Shown: piece by piece, positions 1-5,777 of the stretch
Layout of the letters: every line of letters begins with the position of its first letter
Position numbering within the stretch: the stretch's first letter is position 1
NCBI GenBank assembly: GCA_002315335.1
Contig: DCGW01000030.1
Coordinates: 19,347-40,547 of the forward strand
DNA length: 21,201 nt
From: Firmicutes bacterium UBA1768
GTDB taxonomy: Bacteria; Bacillota; Clostridia; Peptostreptococcales; Anaerovoracaceae
Reading direction: 5' to 3'
Translations under genes and position numbers: made by a program
The notes under the pieces: model-generated
Seen by the model: the letters and a program-made list of their open reading frames with translations, nothing else
Told to the model about the DNA's origin: nothing
Databases searched by the model: none

Positions 1-152
1 TATAATAACATAAGTAGTACTCATTTTCAATAATTAATATCTGCAGAATTTTCATATCTTCACCAAAAGGATATACATGATAGAAGACAATCTATTAGTT
101 TTAACTCTAACCAGAACTAGCACTCATAGCGAGCTATTCATCAAATAGACTT

Positions 153-182
153 AAAAGGAACCGACATTTGCCGATTCCTTTT
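153..182 (-). terminator. Intrinsic terminator of the malic enzyme transcript
   Basis: Read on the minus strand, an 11-bp stem (AAAAGGAATCG with CGGTTCCTTTT, one G-U pair) closes an 8-nt loop and ends in a U-rich arm. It lies about 30 bp past the malic enzyme stop codon, as expected for a Rho-independent terminator. The opposite strand would carry a C-A mismatch in place of the G-U pair, so the hairpin fits minus-strand RNA better. Confidence 0.8.
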
Positions 183-214
183 TATCAAACTTATTCAAAA
201 CAAAATATTTGACT

Positions 215-1387
215 CTACTGCCTGTTGACTCCAGATTTTACAGCCGCATCGTATACAGCCTTTGCAACAGCGTCCCCTACTCTCGGGTCAAAAGCAGGAA
301 CGATAATATATTCTTCATTCAGCTCCTCGTCGCTGATAAGCCCTGCAATCGCATAAGCAGCAGCGAGCTTCATTTCAGTATTAATATCGCTTGCCTTTGC
401 ATCCAGTGCTCCTCTGAATATGCCTGGGAAAGCAAGCACATTGTTAATCTGGTTCGGATAGTCAGAACGACCTGTTCCTACAACTCTTGCTCCGCCCGCC
501 TTTGCAAGGTCTGGGTCTATTTCAGGGTCTGGATTTGCCATCGCAAATACTATAGGGTCGCCGTTCATGGACTCAACCATTTTCTTAGTCACAAGCCCCT
601 TTGAAGAAACTCCGATGAAAACATCCGCTCCCTTCATTGCATCAGACAGATCACCCTTAAGCTTATCTTTATTAGTCATTTCAGCAATTTCATTGTGGAG
701 CCAGTTTTCATACTGAGTATCAGAGTTAAGTATACCCTTTCTGCTGCAGGCTACAATATTCTTAACGCCAAGACCTATCAGCATCTTAATAATCGCAGAA
801 CCTGCGGCTCCAGCTCCAGAAAGCACGACCTTAATATCCTCAATATTCTTTCCAACTATTTTCAGTGCATTGATAAGACCTGATACAACGACAACCGCCG
901 TACCGTGCTGGTCGTCATGGAAGATTGGAATATCAAGCTGCTCCTTGAGCTTTTCTTCAATCAGAACACACCTTGGAGCGGAAATATCCTCGAGATTAAT
1001 TCCCCCAAAGGTAGGTGCCATCATGACAACTGCCTTAACTATCTCGTCAACATCCTTAGAGTCGAGGCAAATAGGAAAAGCATCTACTCCGCCGAACTCC
1101 TTGAAAAGCACAGCCTTTCCTTCCATAACAGGCATTGCCGCCTCAGGGCCTATGTCCCCTAAACCCAAAACTGCAGTACCGTCGGTTACTATTGCAACCA
1201 GATTTGACTTAGCAGTATATTTATATACATCGTCCTTATTTTTGTTAATATACTTGCACGGCTCAGCAACGCCCGGTGTATAAGCAGTAGAAAGGTCGTA
1301 CTTTGTTTTCACCGGAACTCTCGAGCAAACCTCGATTTTTCCCTTCCATTCCTCGTGGAGCTTTAAAGCCTCTTCCTGAATACTCAT
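215..1387 (-). CDS. NAD(P)-dependent malic enzyme (malate to pyruvate and CO2)
   Basis: A 390-aa cytosolic protein of the short bacterial malic enzyme type. It oxidatively decarboxylates L-malate to pyruvate, linking C4 acids to pyruvate and reduced nicotinamide cofactor. Visible motifs in order: STAYTPGVAEPC with the catalytic Tyr at about residue 36; VTDGTAVLGLGDIGPEAA at 68-84; the catalytic Lys in MEGKA at 91; metal-binding acids in NLED (133-134) and FHDDQHGTA (158-159); the Rossmann motif GAGAAG at 191-196; ANPDPE near 285; and NQINN near 312-316. The length is normal for the family. The ATG is preceded by AAGAGGA. The P1 peptidase gene ends 43 bp upstream on the same strand, so the two may share a transcript. 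NAD versus NADP preference cannot be read with confidence. Confidence 0.95.
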   Translation of the reverse strand: MSIQEEALKLHEEWKGKIEVCSRVPVKTKYDLSTAYTPGVAEPCKYINKNKDDVYKYTAKSNLVAIVTDGTAVLGLGDIGPEAAMPVMEGKAVLFKEFGGVDAFPICLDSKDVDEIVKAVVMMAPTFGGINLEDISAPRCVLIEEKLKEQLDIPIFHDDQHGTAVVVVSGLINALKIVGKNIEDIKVVLSGAGAAGSAIIKMLIGLGVKNIVACSRKGILNSDTQYENWLHNEIAEMTNKDKLKGDLSDAMKGADVFIGVSSKGLVTKKMVESMNGDPIVFAMANPDPEIDPDLAKAGGARVVGTGRSDYPNQINNVLAFPGIFRGALDAKASDINTEMKLAAAYAIAGLISDEELNEEYIIVPAFDPRVGDAVAKAVYDAAVKSGVNRQ

Positions 1388-1430
1388 AATAGTCCTCTTC
1401 TTTCATTTAATTCTATAATTAATATTTGTT

Positions 1431-2393
1431 TTATAGAAAATCCCGAGCAGCCTTCAGACCAAAAGCCGGCTCAGCCGACATGACCGCTCTGATAATCGCT
1501 TTTTCCATTACCTCAGTAGCAATAACACCGAGTGCATCGGGATAAACCTCAACCTCATTGGTTGACATTACAAATATTGTGTCACCATCGGCATTAGTGT
1601 GTACTGGATGAATTATCTTTGCATAAGCATTATGTGCAATGGAAGCCAATTTGCAGGCCTGTCCTCTGTTCAGCTTAGCATTTGTAACAATACAGCCCAG
1701 AGTGGTATTAATATTATACACATCGTGCTTTATCTCTACCATTTTCTTCATTGCTTCATTAGTTGAGATAATCCTGGTTTTATCCTCGTTAAGCAAGCCC
1801 GCAAGAGGTCTTCCGGTTTCTGGATCTATAATATTTCCGAGTGCATTTACCGCTGCAACCACACCAAGCTTCACCCTATCCTGCTGAACCGCATATATCC
1901 CCTGGCCGGACTTCATCATATAGTCATCTCCGAGGAGTTTCCCTACTGTTGCGCCCATTCCTGCACCATAAAGACCCTCCTTCGGGTCGTTTATCTCAGA
2001 ATTGACACATGCCTGATAGCCCATTTCTATATCCGGCCTAACTTTACTGTCGCCAATGCACAGATCATAAAGGCTTGCACCGCTGACTATAGGCACATAG
2101 CCATGACTTGATGGAAAGCCAATATTATGTTCTTCAAGGTACTTCATAGCACCATCGTCTGCCGACAGGCCAAAGGCAGAGCCTCCAGTAAGCATTACGC
2201 AGTTTACATAATCCGTACTGCTCGTCTGCATCATGTGGCCAAGCTCTCTTGTGGCTGAGCCTCCTCCTCTGACATCAACACCAGCCTTCGCTCCCTTATC
2301 ACAGATTATGGCTGTACAGCCGGTTCCGGCCTCACGATTTTCCGCATGACCTATCCTTATTCCTTCAATTTCGCTGATTTTAATTTCTTTCAT
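1431..2393 (-). CDS. P1 family aminopeptidase (DmpA/BapA-like, peptidase family S58)
   Basis: A 320-aa protein matching the P1/DmpA family of N-terminal-nucleophile hydrolases, which cleave themselves and then remove N-terminal or beta-amino residues from peptides. Seen directly: GIRIGHAENREAGTGCTAI near the N terminus, GVDVRGGGSATRE (38-50), LTGGSAFGLSADDG (68-81), and NTTLGCIVTNAKL starting at residue 229. By family analogy the self-cleavage and nucleophile site lies at the N-T-T segment, with Thr rather than the Ser of DmpA itself. There is no signal peptide, so it is probably cytosolic. The ATG has a GGTGAT ribosome site. It sits between the ACP gene and malic enzyme on the same strand. 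The physiological substrate is unknown. Confidence 0.88.
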   Translation of the reverse strand: MKEIKISEIEGIRIGHAENREAGTGCTAIICDKGAKAGVDVRGGGSATRELGHMMQTSSTDYVNCVMLTGGSAFGLSADDGAMKYLEEHNIGFPSSHGYVPIVSGASLYDLCIGDSKVRPDIEMGYQACVNSEINDPKEGLYGAGMGATVGKLLGDDYMMKSGQGIYAVQQDRVKLGVVAAVNALGNIIDPETGRPLAGLLNEDKTRIISTNEAMKKMVEIKHDVYNINTTLGCIVTNAKLNRGQACKLASIAHNAYAKIIHPVHTNADGDTIFVMSTNEVEVYPDALGVIATEVMEKAIIRAVMSAEPAFGLKAARDFL

Positions 2394-2417
2394 AGCAAAT
2401 CACCAATTCATAGCTAC

Positions 2418-2449
2418 ACTAAAACGAGCCCTCTTGGGCTCAGTTTAGT
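2418..2449 (-). terminator. Hairpin between the ACP and P1 peptidase genes (terminator or attenuator)
   Basis: A strong inverted repeat around GAGCCC-TCTT-GGGCTC is extended by ACTAAAA / TTTAGT outer arms. Its minus-strand U run (UUUU) is inside the 3' arm rather than after it. It lies 48 bp past the ACP stop and 25 bp before the P1 peptidase ATG, so it either ends the ACP transcript or attenuates read-through. No convincing promoter fits between the hairpin and the P1 peptidase start. Confidence 0.65.
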
Positions 2450-2496
2450 ATCGGGAAATAGTTATAAGCCGGTAAAGTTCCGACAAATCAACACCT

Positions 2497-2718
2497 TTAT
2501 TTTACCAGTGTTCCCATGAGGTCAACATAATCCTGGAAGGTCTTAAGACCGCCAAGCTTCCTCTCCGGAACTCTGATTTTGTATTCCTTTTCCAAATCCA
2601 TAATGAATTCGATAATATCCATGCTAACCATTTTTAAATCCTCAGACAAATCGGAATCAGCCTTGATTTCAAAGCCTTCGCAGTAGTTCTGAAGAAGCTC
2701 TTTCATTCTATCAAACAT
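2497..2718 (-). CDS. Acyl carrier protein-like protein with divergent phosphopantetheine site
   Basis: A 73-aa acidic helical protein of ACP size (PP-binding fold). Such proteins carry acyl or other groups on a 4'-phosphopantetheine arm attached to a conserved Ser. The candidate Ser is residue 32 in MVSMDIIEF, matching the DSLDxxE pattern except that the usual Asp before the Ser is Val. Helix II continues through IIEFIMDLEKEYKI, and the C-terminal part (KTFQDYVDLM) is typical. GAGGTGACTT precedes the ATG. It has its own promoter and is monocistronic or heads a small group; no fatty acid or polyketide synthesis gene is in view. It could be a specialised carrier protein rather than the housekeeping AcpP. 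Confidence 0.82.
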   Translation of the reverse strand: MFDRMKELLQNYCEGFEIKADSDLSEDLKMVSMDIIEFIMDLEKEYKIRVPERKLGGLKTFQDYVDLMGTLVK

Positions 2719-2827
2719 AAGTCACCTCGTAAAAATATTATTATTCTAAACAATCACTATAATCATAATAAGTAATTGCTGTAAATGAAGCTCAAACGCC
2801 AAAAGCGAAGCCCTTCTGTATCAACAT

Positions 2828-2856
2828 ATTATACCATTCTTATTACAGATAGGCAA
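2828..2856 (-). promoter_or_regulatory. Sigma-A promoter for the ACP-like gene
   Basis: On the minus strand TTGCCT (2851-2856) and a perfect TATAAT (2828-2833) are separated by 17 bp. The predicted start near 2821 gives a leader of about 100 nt before the ACP ATG. A perfect 12-bp palindrome lies about 14 bp upstream of the -35 box. Confidence 0.75.
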
Positions 2857-2869
2857 TTAATATTGATAT

Positions 2870-2881
2870 TCAGTTAACTGA
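2870..2881. promoter_or_regulatory. 12-bp perfect palindrome, possible operator upstream of the ACP promoter
   Basis: TCAGTTAACTGA is a perfect palindrome immediately upstream of the -35 box of the ACP-like gene. The position suits an activator or repressor half-site pair. No known regulator motif was recognised, and an AT-rich palindrome of this size can occur by chance. Confidence 0.3.
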
Positions 2882-2937
2882 TAAGTACAATTTGAAAGCA
2901 TATAACTTTGATTTTCAGCTTATCCTGTTTTTTCGGC

Positions 2938-4047
2938 TTATTTCAGATTTTCAGGGTTTAAGCACTCGAGCTCAGGAACAACAAATATTCCGTTTTTCCT
3001 GATAAGCCTGTCGTCAAACCATATTTCTCCTCCGCCGTACTCTTCTCTCTGAATTAAGACAAGGTCCCAGTGAATTGCGGAAATATTGCCGTTAAAAGCG
3101 CTTTCGTAGCAACGTCCCGGAGTCATGTGAATGCTTCCCGAAATCTTTTCATCAAAAAGAGTATCCTTCATAGGATGAAGAATAAAAGGATTTACTCCGA
3201 TGGCGAACTCGCCGAAGTACCTTGCACCTGGGTCAGTATTCAGGAGCTTGTTAATCCTGGTGTTGTCATTTGCAGTCGCTTCAACAATCTGCCCGTTTTT
3301 CACCTTGAAATGTATGTTTTCATAGGTAAACCCCTGGAAATTTGAAGGTGTATTATATGTAATTTCACCGTCTGCCGAAAATCGTCTTGGAGCGGAATAA
3401 ACCTCGCCGTCCGGAATATTTCTGCCTCCGTCACACTTTACCGCTCCTATGTCCTTAATCGAAAAAGTAAGGTCTGTGCCCGGGCCGGTAATTCTTACAA
3501 CATCTGTCTTATTCATCAGCTCAACAAGGCTGTCCATTGCGGCACTCATCTTAGAATAATCGAGGTTGCAGACGTCAAAGTAGAAGTCCTCAAACGCTTC
3601 CTTGCTTGTACCCTGAAGCTGCGCCATTGATGCGTTAGGGTAACGCAAAACAACCCACCTTGTTTCATTTACTCTGTAATCCTGTACTGGTCTTAAGGCC
3701 TTGCTGTAAAGGTTCATTATGTCGGCAGGAATATCTGAAAGCTCAGAAATATTGTCAGGGCATCTGATACTGATATATGCATTCATCCCCTTCATCTGCA
3801 TCATTTCATATTCTCTCATAAAGTCGAGCTGCTCCTGTGAACAGCCGAGTATTATTTCCCTGTTGATTTCGGTGTCAACAATTTCAACATAAGGGAGTGC
3901 ACCTGTCCTGTAAGCCTCCCTCACAAGCTCTTTGACAAGCGGCTTTGCGCTCTCTCCGTTGTATGAAATAAGGATTTTTTCGCCCTTTTCAAGTTCTATT
4001 GAATAATGTATCAGCGAATAAGCTAATTTTGAAACTCTTGGATCCAT
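2938..4047 (-). CDS. M29 family metallo-aminopeptidase (AmpS/PepS type)
   Basis: A 369-aa cytosolic protein of peptidase family M29 (thermophilic aminopeptidase fold), which removes N-terminal residues from peptides with two bound metal ions. Candidate metal ligands and catalytic residues stand in the expected order: Glu215 in PDGEVYSAP, Glu280 in RYFGEFAIG, His307 in SGSIHMTPG, and His326 and Asp328 in AIHWDLVLI. The N-terminal part (LEKGEKILI, then PLVKELVREAYRTGA) is also typical. The length fits, slightly short of the about 410 aa of well-studied members. The ATG follows AGGAGG by 8 nt and a promoter lies upstream. No terminator was recognised after its stop. Confidence 0.92.
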   Translation of the reverse strand: MDPRVSKLAYSLIHYSIELEKGEKILISYNGESAKPLVKELVREAYRTGALPYVEIVDTEINREIILGCSQEQLDFMREYEMMQMKGMNAYISIRCPDNISELSDIPADIMNLYSKALRPVQDYRVNETRWVVLRYPNASMAQLQGTSKEAFEDFYFDVCNLDYSKMSAAMDSLVELMNKTDVVRITGPGTDLTFSIKDIGAVKCDGGRNIPDGEVYSAPRRFSADGEITYNTPSNFQGFTYENIHFKVKNGQIVEATANDNTRINKLLNTDPGARYFGEFAIGVNPFILHPMKDTLFDEKISGSIHMTPGRCYESAFNGNISAIHWDLVLIQREEYGGGEIWFDDRLIRKNGIFVVPELECLNPENLK

Positions 4048-4079
4048 CTTTGCTGCCTCCTTTTTAACTATTTTCAGAA

Positions 4080-4108
4080 ATTATATCAAATACAAACAAA
4101 AAAGTAAA
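4080..4108 (-). promoter_or_regulatory. Promoter of the M29 aminopeptidase
   Basis: On the minus strand a perfect TATAAT (4080-4085) has an upstream TGA extended -10 triplet and a TTTACT -35-like box (4103-4108) at 17 bp. The leader would be about 25-30 nt and carries the AGGAGG site. Confidence 0.65.
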
Positions 4109-4134
4109 TTTCATGAAGAGCAAAAAAGTTTGTT

Positions 4135-4180
4135 ACAGCAAATGACAGACATTTTTGCGAAAATAAGCTAAAGTGTCTGT
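4135..4180. repeat. Stem-loop repeat, copy 1
   Basis: The core stem ACAGACA (4145-4151) pairs with TGTCTGT (4174-4180). A further seven positions toward the loop pair with one mismatch and one G-T, giving a near-perfect 14-bp hairpin. The flank ACAGCAAAT and the stem are shared with copy 2, 175 bp away. No T run follows it on either strand, so it is not a plain terminator. Confidence 0.6.
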
Positions 4181-4309
4181 TAAAAAATGACTATGCATGT
4201 GAATTTAGCTGAGAATCGACAAAAAACAATGGTAATAGCAGGAAATAAAAGGTTTAATTGGATATTTTTGGAAGAAGACTCACTCAATATTCAGGTTTTT
4301 CTTTAAAAA

Positions 4310-4359
4310 ACAGTAAATCAGACAGACATCTTTGCCGAAAAAGAGCAAACTGTCTGTCT
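4310..4359. repeat. Stem-loop repeat, copy 2 (may also act as a terminator)
   Basis: AGACAGACA (4320-4328) pairs with TGTCTGTCT (4351-4359). After a small internal loop, TTTGC pairs with GCAAA. The 5' flank ACAGTAAAT, the arms and the TTTGC / GAAAA core match copy 1 with few changes. T5 follows on the plus strand. The 3' flank is unrelated to that of copy 1, which places the repeat edge at the end of the hairpin. Confidence 0.6.
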
Positions 4360-4434
4360 TTTTGAATTACAAAACTATTTTGAGCTTAGAGCGATTGAAT
4401 TTTTTGAAAGTTTTGCAAAACATTAAAATAACTA

Positions 4435-4463
4435 TTTAAGTTTCCACAAATATTTGCTATAAT
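4435..4463 (+). promoter_or_regulatory. Extended -10 promoter for the PqqD-like gene and tRNA-Ser
   Basis: TATAAT at 4458-4463 is preceded by TGC, forming an extended -10 element; the -35 region (TTTAAG at 17 bp) is poor. The predicted start is near 4470, about 50 nt before the PqqD-like ATG. No separate promoter was found for the tRNA downstream. Confidence 0.55.
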
Positions 4464-4518
4464 ATCATTGCTGTGTAAAACAATTCCGACAATTACATTA
4501 ATAGCAAGAGGTGAAGTT

Positions 4519-4833
4519 ATGATATATAAGATTTCTGATTCATACAAGATGACTGATTGCGAAAGCAAGATTATTTTTGAAAGGGAATTTCTTGGAGAGA
4601 AGGAAACTGCTGAGGTTTCTGGTGCGGGAGTTGAATTTCTCAGGCTACTTGACGGAAAAAAGGACATTAACCAGATTTTAGAAGAATGCATCAGGATTTT
4701 TGGTAATACGGTTGAGCCCTACAATCTTGCAAGAGACCTTGAAAACTTTTATTCTGAGCTCGCTGGAGAGGGTATTATTACCGTTGTAACCACTCCATTT
4801 ATTGATCACGAATGGGAGAAAATAGCTCGATGA
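4519..4833 (+). CDS. Orphan PqqD-like protein (RiPP recognition element fold)
   Basis: A 104-aa protein with the pattern of the PqqD family: a short N-terminal strand region, then AEVSGAGVEFLRLLDGKKDINQILEE with the family's xxLLDGxxxxxxI segment at 41-54, then a helix ending ELAGEGIITVV. This is the winged-helix RRE that in PqqD binds a ribosomally made precursor peptide and presents it to a radical SAM enzyme. No radical SAM protein, precursor peptide or other modification enzyme is near, so the role here is unknown. The start at 4519 was chosen over an in-frame 4468 codon because AGAGGTG stands 5 nt before this ATG. The stop codon is only 9 nt before tRNA-Ser, so both are probably on one transcript. 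A 6-bp hairpin (TAGCTC/GAGCTA) overlaps the stop codon. Confidence 0.8.
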   Translation: MIYKISDSYKMTDCESKIIFEREFLGEKETAEVSGAGVEFLRLLDGKKDINQILEECIRIFGNTVEPYNLARDLENFYSELAGEGIITVVTTPFIDHEWEKIAR

Positions 4834-4842
4834 GCTAAATAA

Positions 4843-4931
4843 GGAGATGTATCGAAGTGGTCATAACGAGCCGCACTCGAAATGCGGTTGTCCGCAAGGG
4901 CACGTGGGTTCGAATCCCACCATCTCCGCCA
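4843..4931 (+). tRNA. tRNA-Ser, anticodon CGA (with encoded CCA)
   Basis: The acceptor stem GGAGATG pairs with CATCTCC (4921-4927), followed by discriminator G and encoded CCA. The anticodon loop CTCGAAA sits between CCGCA and TGCGG, giving anticodon CGA at 4878-4880, which reads serine UCG. A long variable arm (TGTCC-GCAA-GGGCA) confirms a class II serine tRNA, and the T arm GTGGG-TTCGAAT-CCCAC is perfect. Confidence 0.97.
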
Positions 4932-4942
4932 AATATAAGGAT

Positions 4943-4969
4943 AGCAGACCTTAATGGTCTGCTCCTTTT
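4943..4969 (+). terminator. Intrinsic terminator after tRNA-Ser
   Basis: AGCAGACC pairs with GGTCTGCT (8 bp, 5-nt loop), followed by CCTTTTA. It lies 12 nt after the tRNA CCA end and ends the PqqD-like/tRNA-Ser transcription unit. Confidence 0.85.
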
Positions 4970-5053
4970 ATGATTGTTTGGTTGATTATATATAAAGACC
5001 AAATACCTCGTTAACACTTAAATAGCATTTTTGTTTCATAGAAAGGAGAAATA

Positions 5054-5704
5054 ATGGAACAGATATTAAAACCGGAAAAGAAACAAGGCAGTATTCTATT
5101 ATCAACAGTCTTATTTATTGTCTTTCAGCTCACCGCACTACTATTTTATTTTGTTAGTGGTAACTTCGATTTGGAATGGCTTTCCGAATGTATTCTTCTC
5201 GCAATCATCTGCATAGGTCTGTATATATCATATAACAGACATGCAAAAAATGTCATGAAGCCTTTGGTAGGCGGAGCACTTATGTGGATGTTGTTTTATG
5301 AAATGAAATATGCAATGTATTACATCCAGTACCTGCCTGAAATGGATAGCTGGGGCTACAACACACCTGCTCTGAAATTTTTCTGCATTATACAGGTTGC
5401 GGTATTCGTAGTAATAGCTGTCATCAATGTGATTCATTATTTGATTAATTCGACTCATCACAGCAGCCCCGGAAAAATCAAAGCTAACAAAGCATTGTTC
5501 TTCATATTCATTATTTTACTTCTGGTTCAATGCATATGCGAAATATTCATAGGTACAGGAGTTTATTTTGAACTTTGTGATATATTTGGAATATTAGCGG
5601 ACGTATTCTTCCTTTGCAATATTATTATTATAGAAGGTTCGCTGGATGAATTCCGTATTCACAGAGAAGCGGTTGCAGAAGCACAGACTACGGAAGAAGA
5701 ATAA
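5054..5704 (+). CDS. Six-helix integral membrane protein of unknown function
   Basis: I do not recognise this 216-aa protein. Hydrophobic segments at about 14-34, 44-60, 69-92, 107-131, 146-167 and 172-194 suggest six membrane helices, with a charged N terminus and an acidic C-terminal tail (TTEEE). Conspicuous features are a Tyr/Met-rich stretch FYEMKYAMYYIQY (81-93) and a His-rich loop STHHSS near 133-138. The ATG follows AAGGAG. The PP2C-type membrane phosphatase begins 73 bp downstream on the same strand with a hairpin between them, so a functional link is possible but unproven. Confidence 0.75.
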   Translation: MEQILKPEKKQGSILLSTVLFIVFQLTALLFYFVSGNFDLEWLSECILLAIICIGLYISYNRHAKNVMKPLVGGALMWMLFYEMKYAMYYIQYLPEMDSWGYNTPALKFFCIIQVAVFVVIAVINVIHYLINSTHHSSPGKIKANKALFFIFIILLLVQCICEIFIGTGVYFELCDIFGILADVFFLCNIIIIEGSLDEFRIHREAVAEAQTTEEE

Positions 5705-5721
5705 TTTAGAATTATTAAAAA

Positions 5722-5749
5722 AACAGCCATCGGATTTCCGGTGGCTGTT
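5722..5749 (+). terminator. Hairpin between the membrane protein and phosphatase genes
   Basis: AACAGCCATCGG pairs with CCGGTGGCTGTT across a 4-nt loop, with one G-U pair on the plus strand. No T run follows on the plus strand, while A7 precedes it. It may be a weak terminator or attenuator, or an mRNA-processing or stability hairpin. On the minus strand a T7 run follows but no minus-strand gene is there. The arms resemble those of the hairpin after the phosphatase. Confidence 0.5.
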
Positions 5750-5777
5750 CTCAAAAGTTTATGTTTGTGAGGAAAAG

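Larger units (their letters stand above)
4048..4518. other. 471-bp divergent intergenic region
   Basis: This gene-free AT-rich stretch separates the minus-strand M29 peptidase from the plus-strand PqqD-like gene. It contains the promoter of each gene and two copies of a stem-loop repeat. The only open frame between the repeats is 39 codons (4187-4306) with no ribosome site, judged a chance frame. The second hairpin is followed by T5 and could stop plus-strand transcripts. Confidence 0.7.

Noticed and set aside
870..1283. Long plus-strand frame opposite malic enzyme
   Set aside because: It is a shadow of a well-conserved gene, with no ribosome site and low-complexity Ser/Thr composition.
4187..4306. 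39-codon frame between the two stem-loop repeats, considered as a precursor peptide for the PqqD-like protein
   Set aside because: It has no ribosome site, no leader/core pattern and no Cys- or Gly-rich core; likely a chance frame.
4835..5017. 60-codon minus-strand frame with GGDGGIRTHVPLRTTAFRVRL
   Set aside because: It is the antisense translation of tRNA-Ser; this peptide pattern is a common false annotation.
4843..5053. tRNA-Ser as an integration site for a mobile element
   Set aside because: No integrase and no repeat of the tRNA 3' end was seen downstream; the following genes look like normal chromosome.
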